64,000 bases of DNA from Nitrospira sp. (GCA_015709715.1 CP054184.1:1349001-1413000), one strand, 5' to 3'. Counted from the stretch's first letter, positions 26,753-36,417 are shown. The notes: a model not told the origin generated them from the sequence alone. Translations and numbers: made by a program.

Positions 26753-27451
26753 ATGATTAAACTGCTCCGTGAGGCTGCTCACGACTATCCGTGGTTCCTT
26801 AAATCCATCATGGGCGTGCTCGCGCTTGCCTTCATCATCACCATGGGGTGGTGGGGATTCGGAGAGCAGGGGGGCAACGTCATCGCCTCCGTCGGAGACC
26901 AGACGATCCCGCTGGATGAGTTTCGCCGTGCCTACGAGAATACCTACCGGTTCTACAAGGATAGAGGACAAAACGAGATCAAGGACGAGCAGCTCAAGCA
27001 GTTCGTTTTGGATCAACTCATCGAAAACCGCATGTGGCTGCAGGTGGCAAAAGAGATGGGCCTGACGGTCTCCGATGAGGACTTGCGGAAAGCGATCATG
27101 CAGCGCACCGAGTTTCAGCGCAACGGGAGTTTCGACCCCGATGCCTATCGCAGGCTGCTGGCCGCAAACCGGTTGACGCCCTCCTCGTTCGAGGCAATGG
27201 AAGCCAAGGACATTCTCACGAACAAAGCCCGCCTAGTCATCATGGATGCAGTGGCCCTGACACCCGCCGAGGCCTCGGAAGCGCAAGCCCTGGTGGCGCG
27301 AGAAGCCGCCACCGATCCTGCCAAGACCGAGGCCGCCAAGGAACGCATTTTCCAGAGCTTCCTCTTCCAAAAGCAACAGCGCGCCCTGATGGCCTATGCG
27401 GAATCGCTTAAGACCAAGGTGCCCATCAAGGTCCACAAAGAGTTGATGTAG
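26753..27451 (+). CDS. Membrane-anchored SurA_N/PpiD-like chaperone lacking a PPIase domain
   Basis: 232 residues. A single N-terminal membrane helix (FLKSIMGVLALAFIITMGWW) anchors a periplasmic domain like SurA_N of PpiD/SurA: ASVGDQTIPLDEFRRAYEN, QLKQFVLDQLIENRMWLQVA and RTEFQRNGSFDPDAYRRLLA. No parvulin domain follows, so it is about one third the length of PpiD. A chaperone role at the inner membrane is plausible; catalytic isomerase activity is not. Its 3' end overlaps the convergent queA gene by 26 bp. Confidence 0.85.
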   Translation: MIKLLREAAHDYPWFLKSIMGVLALAFIITMGWWGFGEQGGNVIASVGDQTIPLDEFRRAYENTYRFYKDRGQNEIKDEQLKQFVLDQLIENRMWLQVAKEMGLTVSDEDLRKAIMQRTEFQRNGSFDPDAYRRLLAANRLTPSSFEAMEAKDILTNKARLVIMDAVALTPAEASEAQALVAREAATDPAKTEAAKERIFQSFLFQKQQRALMAYAESLKTKVPIKVHKELM

Positions 27452-28484
27452 TGTCGGCCCATCCCGTCCCGATCAACATCGCATCTCCATAACTATAGAA
27501 CCGGTACCGTTGCGAGACCGCCTCGGCATAGGCGGCACGCAACCGTTCCACGCCGACGAACGCCGACACCAACATCAACAGCGTGGTGCGAGGCAGATGA
27601 AAGTTCGTCACCAGCGCATCGACGACCCGAAATTCGTAGCCGGGCGTGATGAACAATTCGGCCGCCCCTTGAAACGCCTCCAGCCCCCGCTCGCCCAGAG
27701 CCGCCGTTTCCAGGGCGCGGACCACCGTGGTACCCACGGCCACCACACGATTCCCCCGTTCGCGCGCGAGCCTGATTTGCTCCACGGTGCGAATCGGCAC
27801 ATCCACCCGCTCAGCGAGCATGCGATGCTCTTCAATGCGCTCGCTCTGGACACCTCGAAAGGTACCAGGCCCGACATGTAGGGTCACCTGCGCCAGTTCG
27901 ATTCCCTGTCCCCTCAACGTTTGTACCAACTCGCGAGTGAAATGGAGCCCGGCCGTTGGAGCTGCTATTGCCCCTTCATTGCGGGCAAAGACGGTCTGAT
28001 ACCACTGGAGGTCGTCCTGAGTCGGCATACGCTTGATATAAGGCGGCAGCGGCATGGTTCCGATGGCCTGCATAAGGTCGTAAGCACGGGCCCCTTCGTT
28101 CAGCCGCAACGTGGTTCTCGCATGGCTCCGTTCCACGATCGTCCCGCAATCACTATTGGAAAACGTGAGTACGGTGCCTGGTTTCCAACGGCCTTTAATC
28201 AGAATCTCCCACAGCCCTCCCCCTAGATCCGCCACGAACAGCAGGTCGCAGAACTTGCCGTTCGCACCTGCCCGAACCGGCACTCGTGCCTGCATCACTT
28301 TTGTGTCGTTCACTACGAGAAGATCGCCCCGTCGCAGCAACAGCGAAAGATCCGCGACATGTCGGTGCAGACGTGCACCCGTGCTCCGCTCCATCACCAA
28401 CAACCGCGCTCGATCGCGCGGCGTGACGGGATGGTCGGCGACCAAGGTGGGATCGAAGGGAAAGTCGAACTCGCTCAGCAACAT
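27426..28484 (-). CDS. queA: S-adenosylmethionine:tRNA ribosyltransferase-isomerase
   Basis: 352 residues from the ATG sharing one base with the upstream stop (TGATG). QueA motifs are LSEFDFPFDPTLVADHPVTP, LVVNDTKVMQARV, PTAGLHFTRELVQTLRGQGI, THVGPGTF-like (here LHVGPGTFRGVQSERIEEH), and the terminal YRFYSYGDAMLIG. It adds the epoxycyclopentene ring in queuosine synthesis. The C-terminus has about 14 residues beyond the usual end, and these overlap the convergent SurA_N gene. Last gene of the long leftward cluster. Confidence 0.95.
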   Translation of the reverse strand: MLLSEFDFPFDPTLVADHPVTPRDRARLLVMERSTGARLHRHVADLSLLLRRGDLLVVNDTKVMQARVPVRAGANGKFCDLLFVADLGGGLWEILIKGRWKPGTVLTFSNSDCGTIVERSHARTTLRLNEGARAYDLMQAIGTMPLPPYIKRMPTQDDLQWYQTVFARNEGAIAAPTAGLHFTRELVQTLRGQGIELAQVTLHVGPGTFRGVQSERIEEHRMLAERVDVPIRTVEQIRLARERGNRVVAVGTTVVRALETAALGERGLEAFQGAAELFITPGYEFRVVDALVTNFHLPRTTLLMLVSAFVGVERLRAAYAEAVSQRYRFYSYGDAMLIGTGWADTTSTLCGP

Positions 28485-29728
28485 CACGGAGCCGGAAGCG
28501 TCGGCGGAGCCAGCACCTGCGTGGATGCGACCTGGTGCAGTTCCGTACCGGGATAATAATACTGCAAGATGCTGTCGTACGAATACCCAAGTTCGGCGAG
28601 TTCTTTCGCCCCCCATTGGCAGAGACCCACCGCATGCCCGGCGCCGTAGCCGGTAAAGACCACCTCGGCGCCCATCGACTCGACTTCAAACTGAGTGCTG
28701 GGAATGACCGTATAGCCGACCGCCTTGCGCAAATCTTCCCCACGCAGCACTGTCTCTCCATTCGAGTGCAGAATCCTCAAACGAGCCACTCGCCCGGCCC
28801 GGCTATACAGAATGGGCGTGATGGTCGCAACCGTGCCGATGGAAAATCCCTGACGACGGAGGCTCTGTTCAAGCTGCTCAACCTTGACGTTGGCTTTCCA
28901 TTGGTAGTAGGGCGAGTCGAGATCGAAGGGGCACTCCACCCCCTTGAGATAGGGCAAATCCTTGTTAGCCCAGACGTTCACGGCATCTTCGGTCGGCCCG
29001 GCAGCCGTCGATGAAAAGGCGGCATAGATAGGTGCCCGTTGGTAGGTGACAACGATGCCTCGAGTGGATTCCACGGCTTCTTCGACACGGCGGTCCACGC
29101 CGGAACGCCCACGGTAGACCTGGTCTTGCGTCGTCGCGACGACATCGTACTCCCGTCCGCCGCTCAGCATCTTGTTATAGAGGGCATAGGTTCTGGCCGC
29201 GACCGCCTGCACCTTTAACATCTCCGGATGCCAGGCCGAGTTCACCTCGGAAGGCACCACTCCCTTCACATACTCTTCCAAATCGAGCTGGTTGACGACG
29301 GACAACAGCCGCCCCTTATGCAGAATGCGCAGGGCTCCGCTGACCGACAGCTCGGCCCCTTGTGCCGAACCGGTGAAGCCGCCGTTTCCGCTCCGCTGCC
29401 CTTCTTCCTTACTCATCTTCAACGAGAGCTGGCTCATGACGGGTCGGATAAGAATGTATCCGCCCGACAGGTGGCGCCCGTTGACCTCCAATCCTTCCTT
29501 ACGCGCCGACACCTGCAGGGGCGGGTGCAGCACTTTCGTGTCTCCGGTTTCGGTGATCACAGCCACATCGCCCTCTGAGCGCACCGTCAAGAGCGCGACA
29601 TCCTGTCCTACCAGAACACGAATGGATTCGGCGCGGGCGGGATCGGCAGCAGCGACAACCCCGAGCACCAAGGCAGAGCCAGCCAACACACCTGTCATGA
29701 CGGATCGAATCAGCGCCGAAACAGCCAT
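28484..29728 (-). CDS. SpoIID/LytB-domain exported protein
   Basis: 414 residues. A signal peptide of about 34 residues (VMTGVLAGSALVLGVVAAAD then PARAES) precedes a beta-rich region and the SpoIID domain: YVKGVVPSEVNSAWHPEMLK, VQAVAARTYALY, EAVESTRGIVVTYQRAPIYA and FTGYGAGHAVGLCQWGAKEL. SpoIID is a lytic transglycosylase acting on denuded glycan in sporulating Firmicutes; homologues in non-sporulating Gram-negatives are probably cell-wall enzymes. It overlaps the DUF2905 gene by 19 bp and touches queA. Confidence 0.88.
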   Translation of the reverse strand: MAVSALIRSVMTGVLAGSALVLGVVAAADPARAESIRVLVGQDVALLTVRSEGDVAVITETGDTKVLHPPLQVSARKEGLEVNGRHLSGGYILIRPVMSQLSLKMSKEEGQRSGNGGFTGSAQGAELSVSGALRILHKGRLLSVVNQLDLEEYVKGVVPSEVNSAWHPEMLKVQAVAARTYALYNKMLSGGREYDVVATTQDQVYRGRSGVDRRVEEAVESTRGIVVTYQRAPIYAAFSSTAAGPTEDAVNVWANKDLPYLKGVECPFDLDSPYYQWKANVKVEQLEQSLRRQGFSIGTVATITPILYSRAGRVARLRILHSNGETVLRGEDLRKAVGYTVIPSTQFEVESMGAEVVFTGYGAGHAVGLCQWGAKELAELGYSYDSILQYYYPGTELHQVASTQVLAPPTLPAP

Positions 29729-29964
29729 GAGAGGATGGAAAACAGAAAACTCAACAAGATACTGAGTATGAGACTGGTTGCAAGTGGAATGTAGACGCTG
29801 AATTGGTCCCGTTTGAACGAGAGATCACCGGGCAACTTCCCGAACCAACCGAGCAACGAACCGAGGCCCACCCACTTATCCGCAAGGGTGAGCAACACCC
29901 CGACGGCTGCCAAGGCCAAGCCCAAGACCACGAACCATCGGCCGACATCGCTCCACATGGACAT
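29710..29964 (-). CDS. DUF2905 small membrane protein
   Basis: 84 residues with two membrane helices, WFVVLGLALAAVGVLLTLAD and YIPLATSLILSILLSFLFSI, linked by LGWFGKLPGDLSFKRDQFSV. The GxLPGDI/L turn is diagnostic of DUF2905. Function unknown. It lies three bases after asd and overlaps the SpoIID-like gene. Confidence 0.88.
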   Translation of the reverse strand: MSMWSDVGRWFVVLGLALAAVGVLLTLADKWVGLGSLLGWFGKLPGDLSFKRDQFSVYIPLATSLILSILLSFLFSILSWLFRR

Positions 29965-29967
29965 GGT

Positions 29968-30987
29968 TCATTGTATCAAACATTCGGCGATCTGAATCGC
30001 GTTCAGAGCGGCGCCCTTCCGAAGGTTGTCGCTGACCACCCACAGGTTCAACCCGTTGGTGATCGACTCGTCTTCCCGCACACGGCCGACGTATACCTCA
30101 TCTTTGCCTGACACGTCGAAGGGCATGGGGTACAACTTCTTCAGCGGATCATCGTACACGATGACACCTGGCATCTCCGCCAAGGCGGCTCGCGCATCGT
30201 TCGCTTTGAGCGGCCGCTCCAGTTCGACGTTAATCGCCTCGGAATGACATCGGAGCACCGGCACACGCACGGTGGTCGCCGTCACCCTCAAGGAGGGCAG
30301 GTCCAAGATTTTTCTGGTCTCGCGGACGATCTTGACCTCTTCAGAACAGTCGCCCCCCTCACCGAATGAGCCGATTTGAGGCAGCAGGTTGAAGGCGATC
30401 TGATAGGGATAGACCTGAACCTTGACGTCTTGAAAGGAGATCAGAGCCTTCGTCTGATCGATCAGTTCGTCCATGGCCGCCGCTCCGGTACCGGAGACGG
30501 ACTGAAAGGTCGTGACGACCACGCGCTTGAGTCCTGCCGCATCCGCCAACGGCTTGAGCGCCATGACCAGCGGAGTCGTCGTGCAGTTGGGAATCGCAAC
30601 AATCCCCCGTTTCATGGTACCTAACGCCGCCGCGTTCACCTCGGGCACCACCAAGGGCACATCGGGATCCATGCGGAAGACCCCGCTGTCGTCGATCACC
30701 GCAATGCCGGCCGCTCCCAGCCGAACTCCATACTCCCGGCTGATTGCATCGGTTGCAGAGATGAACGCGATGTCCACTCCGTCGAACGACGAAGACTCCG
30801 TCAATTCCTCAACCTTGTACTCCTTCTCTTGGCACGTCAGCACTTCCCCCGCCGAGCGCTTCGACGCGAAGAGTCGCAGTCCTTCGATGGGGAACTTGCG
30901 TTCTTCCAGGATCTCAAGGCTTTCTTTCCCCACTGCCCCGGTTGCGCCGAGCACGGCCACCGTATAGGCCTTTTTCTTCTTCAACAT
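29968..30987 (-). CDS. asd: Aspartate-semialdehyde dehydrogenase
   Basis: 339 residues. NADP-binding start YTVAVLGATGAVGKESLEIL, catalytic Cys in VAIPNCTTTPLVMALKPL, and RVPVLRCHSEAINVELERPL near the C-terminus with the substrate-binding Arg and the base His. It reduces aspartyl phosphate to the semialdehyde for lysine, threonine, methionine and diaminopimelate. It sits downstream of leuB and an NHL-repeat gene in the leftward amino-acid cluster. Confidence 0.96.
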   Translation of the reverse strand: MLKKKKAYTVAVLGATGAVGKESLEILEERKFPIEGLRLFASKRSAGEVLTCQEKEYKVEELTESSSFDGVDIAFISATDAISREYGVRLGAAGIAVIDDSGVFRMDPDVPLVVPEVNAAALGTMKRGIVAIPNCTTTPLVMALKPLADAAGLKRVVVTTFQSVSGTGAAAMDELIDQTKALISFQDVKVQVYPYQIAFNLLPQIGSFGEGGDCSEEVKIVRETRKILDLPSLRVTATTVRVPVLRCHSEAINVELERPLKANDARAALAEMPGVIVYDDPLKKLYPMPFDVSGKDEVYVGRVREDESITNGLNLWVVSDNLRKGAALNAIQIAECLIQ

Positions 30988-30997
30988 GATACCGTCC

Positions 30998-32209
30998 TCA
31001 CTCGGTTGGGCTCAGGACCCTGATGCGGTGATTGAAGGTGTCCGCAATATATACAGTCCCCCGCTCGTCCACCGCCACTCCGAATGGATAACTCAGACTG
31101 CCGGCGAGAGCATCCCCTCCATCACCACCGTACTGTGCGGCCCCGGCTCCAGTCAGACGAATGATGGTCTTAGTCCCAGAGTCCCACCGGCGGATCAAAT
31201 GGCTGTCGGAGTCCGTAATATACAAAGCGCCATCACGACCGGCGGCAATCCCCGCGGGTCTGGACAGGCTGGCAGAAATCGGCTCATCCGGTCCTTGATA
31301 TCGATAGATGCCGCCGTCGCCGGCCACGGTTGCAATCCGACCGGTCGAGGGATCGATGGATCGAATGCGGCTATTGAACGTATCAGCCACATACAACATG
31401 CCGTCCACGCCCACTGCCAACCCACTCGGCCCGGCCAGACTGGCCTGCACCGCCGCAATCTCGTCTCCATTGTATCCAGCCACGCCGTCGCCGGCGATGG
31501 TGCTGATGAAACCGGTCGCCAACTCCACCTTGCGCACTCGATTGTTGCTCTGATCGGCAATGTACAGGGCTCCGCCTTCCACCGCGACGCCGGTCGGCTC
31601 ATTGAGGGCCGCCTGCACCGCCAGCCCACCGTCCCCCGAAAAGCGAGCCTGTCCGGTACCCGCCACTGTAGCAATGAGACCGCTTGACGCATCAACCTTC
31701 CGGACGCGATGGTGCATCGTGTCCGCGATGTATAGATTCCCCACCTCATCCACGGCGACCGCACTGGGAAAATTCAACTTTGCGCACACCGCCGGCCCAC
31801 CGTCGCCCAACTCTTGCTCGACGGCCAACCGTCCGCCGGTCACATATCGCACGGTCCCGCTGAGATCAGTCACCTGCGTATACGCCTTGGTGGAATCGCC
31901 TGAGGGTTCGGCAAACGGGTCGTCGTCTGCGGAGTCCACAAGCTCCTCAGCATGTAGGGACCGGGACACCAAGGCCTTCTCCGACGAAGCACGCCCTGCG
32001 ACCGTCGTGATGGTTCCCGTAATCCGATCGACTCGACGCACCAGGTGATTTTCGGAATCGGCGATGTAGAGGTTGCCGAAGCGATCGAGACAGAGGCCCT
32101 TGGGTTCATTCAACGAAGCCGAGCGGGCCGTCCCTCCGTCCCCGGCATACCCGGGTTCGCCGTTGCCGGCCACCGTCTCAATCGTCAGAGGGTGCACTGC
32201 ATGAGTCAT
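30998..32209 (-). CDS. NHL-repeat beta-propeller protein
   Basis: 403 residues without signal peptide. Six NHL units of the type PxGLAVDxxGNLYIADTxNHRVRKVD are visible (for example LYIADSENHLVRRVD, LYIADTMHHRVRKVD, LYVADTFNSRIRSID, VYIADTFNHRIRVL), separated by linkers ending in TVAGxG...GDGG; this makes a six-bladed propeller. An acidic insert of about 60 residues (ending near GTVRYVTGGRLAVEQEL) splits blades one and two. Such proteins are protein- or RNA-binding scaffolds. Its place between leuB and asd, with gaps of 6 and 10 bp, implies co-expression with amino-acid synthesis, but no role is known. Confidence 0.85.
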   Translation of the reverse strand: MTHAVHPLTIETVAGNGEPGYAGDGGTARSASLNEPKGLCLDRFGNLYIADSENHLVRRVDRITGTITTVAGRASSEKALVSRSLHAEELVDSADDDPFAEPSGDSTKAYTQVTDLSGTVRYVTGGRLAVEQELGDGGPAVCAKLNFPSAVAVDEVGNLYIADTMHHRVRKVDASSGLIATVAGTGQARFSGDGGLAVQAALNEPTGVAVEGGALYIADQSNNRVRKVELATGFISTIAGDGVAGYNGDEIAAVQASLAGPSGLAVGVDGMLYVADTFNSRIRSIDPSTGRIATVAGDGGIYRYQGPDEPISASLSRPAGIAAGRDGALYITDSDSHLIRRWDSGTKTIIRLTGAGAAQYGGDGGDALAGSLSYPFGVAVDERGTVYIADTFNHRIRVLSPTE

Positions 32210-32215
32210 GGCGGT

Positions 32216-33292
32216 CTAGGACTCGAGACTACGCACGATGGCATCACCCATCTCGGCAGTGCTCACTAACTTCATGCCGTCCGCATGGATGTCCTTCGTC
32301 CGAATTCCCTGATCCAAGGTCTTGACGATCGCCTGCTCGATGGCTTCGGCTTCTTTCTCCAACTGGAACGCATAGGACAGCATCATCGCCGCGGAGGCGA
32401 TGGTGGCGATCGGATTGGCGATATTTTTCCCGGCAATGTCCGGCGCGCTTCCGTGAATCGGCTCGAAGAGGCCGACCTTCGCCCCCAGACTGGCGGAGGG
32501 TAACATACCGATGGAGCCCGTGAGCATCGCCGCTTCGTCACTGAGGATGTCGCCGAAGATGTTATTACACAACAATACGTCGAACTGCTTCGGGTTACGG
32601 ACGAGCTGCATGGCACAGTTGTCGACATAAATGTGACTCAAGGCCACGTCAGTATAGTCTTTCTGCACCTCGGTCACGACTTTCCGCCAGAGTTCGGAGG
32701 ACTCGAGCACGTTGGCCTTGTCGACCGATGTCACTTTCTTCCGCCGCTTGCGCGCCGCTTCGAAGGCCACTACCGCGATCCGCCGGATCTCATCCGTCGT
32801 ATACACCTCGGTGTTGAACCCGCGCTCTCCGCCGTTCGGCAGTTTTTCGATTCCCTTGGGTTTGCCGAAGTAAATGCCGCCCGTCAATTCACGGATCACG
32901 AGCATGTCGATCCCCTCGATGACCTCGCGGCGCAACGTGGAGGCATCGGCCAGCATCGGATACAACTTGGCAGGCCGCAAGTTGGCATAGAGTCCCAGTT
33001 GCTCGCGGAGCCCCAGAAGGGCCCGTTCCGGACGCAGGCTGTATTCCAAGCCTTCCCATTTCGGTCCACCCACGGCGCCCAACAACACGGCGTCACTTTG
33101 CTTGGCCAACGACAAGGTGTCCTGCGGCAACGGAACACCGACCTTATCGATGGCATGGCCACCGACATCCCCGGAGGCAAATTCGAAGTGATGCCCGAAT
33201 CGTTCCGCCACGGCCTTCAATACCTTGACGGCTTCCGGCACAATCTCCCGGCCGACCCCGTCGCCCGCCAAGACTGCAATTCTCGCTTTCAC
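32216..33292 (-). CDS. leuB: 3-isopropylmalate dehydrogenase
   Basis: 358 residues. Start [20 protein letters not shown], substrate-binding [20 protein letters not shown] with its Arg residues, [14 protein letters not shown], and the NAD site [20 protein letters not shown]. It oxidises and decarboxylates 3-isopropylmalate, the third step of leucine synthesis. leuC and leuD are not in the window. It is 18 bp downstream of a cupin gene and belongs to the leucine T-box-headed segment. Confidence 0.97.
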   Translation of the reverse strand: MKARIAVLAGDGVGREIVPEAVKVLKAVAERFGHHFEFASGDVGGHAIDKVGVPLPQDTLSLAKQSDAVLLGAVGGPKWEGLEYSLRPERALLGLREQLGLYANLRPAKLYPMLADASTLRREVIEGIDMLVIRELTGGIYFGKPKGIEKLPNGGERGFNTEVYTTDEIRRIAVVAFEAARKRRKKVTSVDKANVLESSELWRKVVTEVQKDYTDVALSHIYVDNCAMQLVRNPKQFDVLLCNNIFGDILSDEAAMLTGSIGMLPSASLGAKVGLFEPIHGSAPDIAGKNIANPIATIASAAMMLSYAFQLEKEAEAIEQAIVKTLDQGIRTKDIHADGMKLVSTAEMGDAIVRSLES

Positions 33293-33310
33293 CTGTATAG
33301 CTCCTCTCGA

Positions 33311-33673
33311 CTAATCGACGATCGTCTCACAGTCCGGCGTCCAAGCCGGATCCACGAGACACAAGAATTCAATCGGGCCCGTGCCGGTGTTGACCAGTGA
33401 CTGGTTTGCCCCAGGCGGCACATAGACCACCGAGCCCGGCTCTACCGCGGTCTGCTCTCCATCGATCTTCATCACCCCACGGCCAGCAATGACGTAATAC
33501 ACCTCCGAAAACTCCAGCCGATGTCGGAGCGACTGCCGCCCAGGATCCAGACACCCGTGGGCCATGCTATAGCCCAGCTTGAGGGGCGCCTTGTTCGGAT
33601 GCAACAACTCCCGCAGCCGCGTATGGTCGCCAGCCAGGAATTCCGGACATTCTCGAAGATGGGTATGGAACAT
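33311..33673 (-). CDS. Cupin-domain protein
   Basis: 120 residues forming one cupin barrel. Motif 1 is LRHRLEFSEVYYVIAGRGVM with the His/Glu metal ligands, followed by PGSVVYVPPGANQSLVNTGT as motif 2. The C-terminal WTPDCETIVD is short. Between leuA and leuB, it may be a small metal-dependent enzyme or sensor serving the pathway, but no substrate can be inferred. Confidence 0.85.
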   Translation of the reverse strand: MFHTHLRECPEFLAGDHTRLRELLHPNKAPLKLGYSMAHGCLDPGRQSLRHRLEFSEVYYVIAGRGVMKIDGEQTAVEPGSVVYVPPGANQSLVNTGTGPIEFLCLVDPAWTPDCETIVD

Positions 33674-33720
33674 CTGTCTTCACCGCACCAGAGCAGAGGA
33701 CTGTACCCCGCAGGTCAGGA

Positions 33721-35268
33721 TCAAATCAAGCCGACCTTCTGCTCCCCTTCAGCCTGCTTCGCGGCCAAATAGGCCAACTTGTTCAGGGCATTGAGATAGG
33801 CCCGCGTAGCCGCCGTGATGATATCCGTGTCGGCGCCATGTCCGGACACCGTCCGCCCGTCTTCCTCCAGGCGCACGGAGACCTCTCCCTGTGCGTCGGT
33901 TCCGCCAGTGATGGCATTGACGCCAAACATCAGCAGCTTGCTCCTGGTTTGGGTCATGGCTGCAATCGTCCGATAGACGGCATCCACAGGACCGTCACCG
34001 GTCCCGCTTTGGGTCACCTGCTTGCCGTCGATCTCCAGTTCGACCGTGGCTTTAGGCACCATATTGGTGCCGCTTTCAACGTGGAACGACTTCAACAGCA
34101 CACGCTCCGACATCTTGGCCACTTCTTCCGAGACGATCACCTCCAGGTCTTCCTCATAGATCTCTTTCTTCTGATCTGCCAACCGCTTGAAACGCTCGAA
34201 GGCATGGTTCATCTCTTCTTCGGTCAGCTTATAGCCCAATTCTTCCAACCGCTGACGGAACGCATGGCGCCCCGACAACTTGCCCATGACCAACTTGTTC
34301 TGTTCGAGCCCGATCGATTCCGGACGCATGATCTCGTAGGTGGTTTTATCCTTGAGCAACCCGTCTTGGTGAATGCCCGACGTGTGGGCGAAGGCGTTCG
34401 CGCCGACGATAGCCTTGTTCGGCTGAATGACCATGCCGGTAATCTTACTGACGAGGCGGCTGGTCTTCGAAATCTCTTCGGTGACGACCCGCGTATCGGC
34501 GCCATACCAATCCTTGCGCGTCCGCAGCCCCATCACGATCTCTTCCAGCGACGTATTGCCCGCCCGTTCGCCGATGCCGTTGATCGTGCATTCCACTTGA
34601 CCGGCTCCGGCCATCACCGCCGCCAGGCTGTTGGCGACAGCAACTCCCAAGTCGTTATGGCAATGAACCGAGATGACCGCTTGGTGACTGTTCGACACGC
34701 GGTCCTTGATCCGTTTGATCAGCGCGCCGAATTCCTGCGGCACCGCATACCCCACGGTGTCGGGAATATTGACCGTCTCGGCCCCCGCAGCGATGACCGC
34801 CTCGATGACTTCACAGAGATACGTCGGATCCGATCGGCTGGCGTCCATGGGTGAGAACTCCACGTCCTCGACATAACTCCGAGCCAACTCCACCATTTCC
34901 ACCGCCCGTTTCTTGGCCTCCTCACGGGTCATGCGAAACTGGTGTTTGAGATGGATATCCGACGTAGACAGGAAGGTGTGGATACGCACTTTCGGCGCCC
35001 CCTTCAGCGCCTCGTAGGCCCGGGTAATGTCTTCCGGCCTGGCTCGCGCCAGGCTACAGACCACCGGACCTTCCACTTCCTGGGCAATCCGGCGTACCGC
35101 CTCGAAATCTCCGGGTGAACTGTACGCGAATCCCGCCTCGATGATATCCACGCCGAGGCGTGCCAGTTGCTTGGCGATCATGAGTTTCTCCTCGACGTTC
35201 ATACTCGCCCCCGGCGATTGTTCCCCGTCCCGCAACGTCGTATCGAATATTCTGATCATCCTGGTCAT
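33721..35268 (-). CDS. leuA: 2-isopropylmalate synthase
   Basis: 515 residues. The DRE-TIM barrel starts with [20 protein letters not shown]; metal-binding [20 protein letters not shown] follows, and a C-terminal regulatory domain (about 390-515) normally gives leucine feedback inhibition. It condenses acetyl-CoA with 2-ketoisovalerate, the entry to leucine synthesis. A strong Shine-Dalgarno (AGGAGGTGAGCC) precedes the ATG. The leader carries a T-box riboswitch with a CUC leucine specifier, so expression should respond to uncharged tRNA-Leu as well as to allostery. Confidence 0.97.
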   Translation of the reverse strand: MTRMIRIFDTTLRDGEQSPGASMNVEEKLMIAKQLARLGVDIIEAGFAYSSPGDFEAVRRIAQEVEGPVVCSLARARPEDITRAYEALKGAPKVRIHTFLSTSDIHLKHQFRMTREEAKKRAVEMVELARSYVEDVEFSPMDASRSDPTYLCEVIEAVIAAGAETVNIPDTVGYAVPQEFGALIKRIKDRVSNSHQAVISVHCHNDLGVAVANSLAAVMAGAGQVECTINGIGERAGNTSLEEIVMGLRTRKDWYGADTRVVTEEISKTSRLVSKITGMVIQPNKAIVGANAFAHTSGIHQDGLLKDKTTYEIMRPESIGLEQNKLVMGKLSGRHAFRQRLEELGYKLTEEEMNHAFERFKRLADQKKEIYEEDLEVIVSEEVAKMSERVLLKSFHVESGTNMVPKATVELEIDGKQVTQSGTGDGPVDAVYRTIAAMTQTRSKLLMFGVNAITGGTDAQGEVSVRLEEDGRTVSGHGADTDIITAATRAYLNALNKLAYLAAKQAEGEQKVGLI

Positions 35269-35351
35269 GGCTCACCTCCTCTGTCCTGCAGGTTACTCGA
35301 ACAGGTTCTCCAACACGGCCTCAGACGGAAAAAACACCGGATCCTGCCAAT

Positions 35352-35385
35352 AAAAAAGCCTCCGCCCCGAGACAGGGACGAAGGC
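35352..35385 (-). terminator. Regulated terminator of the leuA T-box
   Basis: GCCTTCGTCCC pairs with GGGGCGGAGGC (11 bp, two G-T wobbles) and is followed by TTTTTTATT, a textbook rho-independent terminator. It begins 12 nt after the T-box sequence, the normal distance for mutually exclusive folding. Confidence 0.9.
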
Positions 35386-35620
35386 CTTTCGGAACTTCGT
35401 GGTACCACCCTGATTCAGCAGTCGATGAAAGCGCGCTTCCATCCGACCGCCCTTGATTCTGTCCGTCACGTGGACGACTCGGAACCCACTACAACCTCTG
35501 CAGGTTTCGCAGGTCCAGCTCGGAGGCGAGTTCAGCGAATGACCGGCTGGTTCACACCACCCACCAGCTCTCTCGATTCGGTCACGATCGCCTACTACTC
35601 CTCGTCAGTGCTGTTGTCAC
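35352..35620 (-). promoter_or_regulatory. Leucine T-box riboswitch upstream of leuA
   Basis: Reading the minus strand: stem I begins near the pssA stop with GAGGAGTAGTAGGCGA, has the AG-bulge/distal-loop sequence AGAGAGCTGGTGGGTGG, and returns through GAACTCGCC, where CTC (35530-35528) after GAA is the specifier triplet, a leucine codon; GGCGA pairs with TCGCC around it. The T-box AGGGTGGTACCACG lies at 35411-35398; its TGGT can pair with the ACCA end of tRNA-Leu. A strong terminator follows at 35385-35352. Low leucine charging would favour the antiterminator and leuA transcription. No separate promoter is evident between pssA and stem I. Confidence 0.93.
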
Positions 35621-36417
35621 TCTTTGGAATCCAACACGGGTACATCGGGCTTGGCCCCCTGCTTGCTGGCCCCCTTCATCACCACCGCCCATAAACGCGC
35701 GGCTGGCCCAGACAGGGCGTACCCCGCAAAGATGACGAACACCATCACCTGCGGCCAGGCGGCGATCATCATCAACGCCAGGATGCCCCACACCAGGTAG
35801 GTGAAGTGGTCGCCGCGCCGGAACTTCAGGTCTTTGAAGCTGCGGTACTTGATCGTGCTCACCATAAGGAAGGCCAGCGCGAACGTGATCACCAGAATCA
35901 GGAGCGGCTTGACCTCTGCTCCCATTTGCGTGATGTGGAGATCGAATATGACCAACGAGGCGATCACCCCTGCCGCCGCAGGGATGGCGAGACCAGTAAA
36001 ATATTTACTGTCGGCCGTGCTCACGGTGGCGTTGAATCGGGCCAATCGTACAGCCCCCATGGCGACGTAAGCGAACATCACCGCGACGCCGAACATCCCC
36101 TGCCCGCTGAGCGCATAGGAATAGATCAACACCCCCGGTGCGACTCCAAACGACACCACATCCGACAGCGAATCGTACTCGATGCCGAACTGGCCCGTGC
36201 TGTTGGTCAATCGGGCCAATTTGCCGTCCAGCATGTCGAAGACCATGCCGCCCAAAATCGCAATGGCGGCGGCCAAATGCTGGCCGTTGAACACCGACAG
36301 GATCGCGAACACGCCGCAAAACAGGTTGCCCGTCGTGCATAAATTGGGGATAAGGTACATCGCCTGACGCCGTCGGTTTCCCTTGGCAAACGAGGCTCGC
36401 ACGCCCGATGCTTTCAT
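35617..36417 (-). CDS. pssA: CDP-diacylglycerol-serine O-phosphatidyltransferase
   Basis: 266 residues with about eight membrane helices. The CDP-alcohol phosphatase motif DxxDGxxARx8GxxxDxxxD is complete in DMLDGKLARLTNSTGQFGIE followed by YDSLSD. It makes phosphatidylserine from CDP-diacylglycerol. Its ATG overlaps the psd stop by four bases, so the two phosphatidylethanolamine enzymes are coupled. The gene ends exactly where the leuA T-box begins. Confidence 0.95.
   Translation of the reverse strand: MKASGVRASFAKGNRRRQAMYLIPNLCTTGNLFCGVFAILSVFNGQHLAAAIAILGGMVFDMLDGKLARLTNSTGQFGIEYDSLSDVVSFGVAPGVLIYSYALSGQGMFGVAVMFAYVAMGAVRLARFNATVSTADSKYFTGLAIPAAAGVIASLVIFDLHITQMGAEVKPLLILVITFALAFLMVSTIKYRSFKDLKFRRGDHFTYLVWGILALMMIAAWPQVMVFVIFAGYALSGPAARLWAVVMKGASKQGAKPDVPVLDSKE

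Noticed and set aside
33838-34854. 338-codon rightward frame across leuA
   Set aside because: Antisense shadow of a conserved enzyme.
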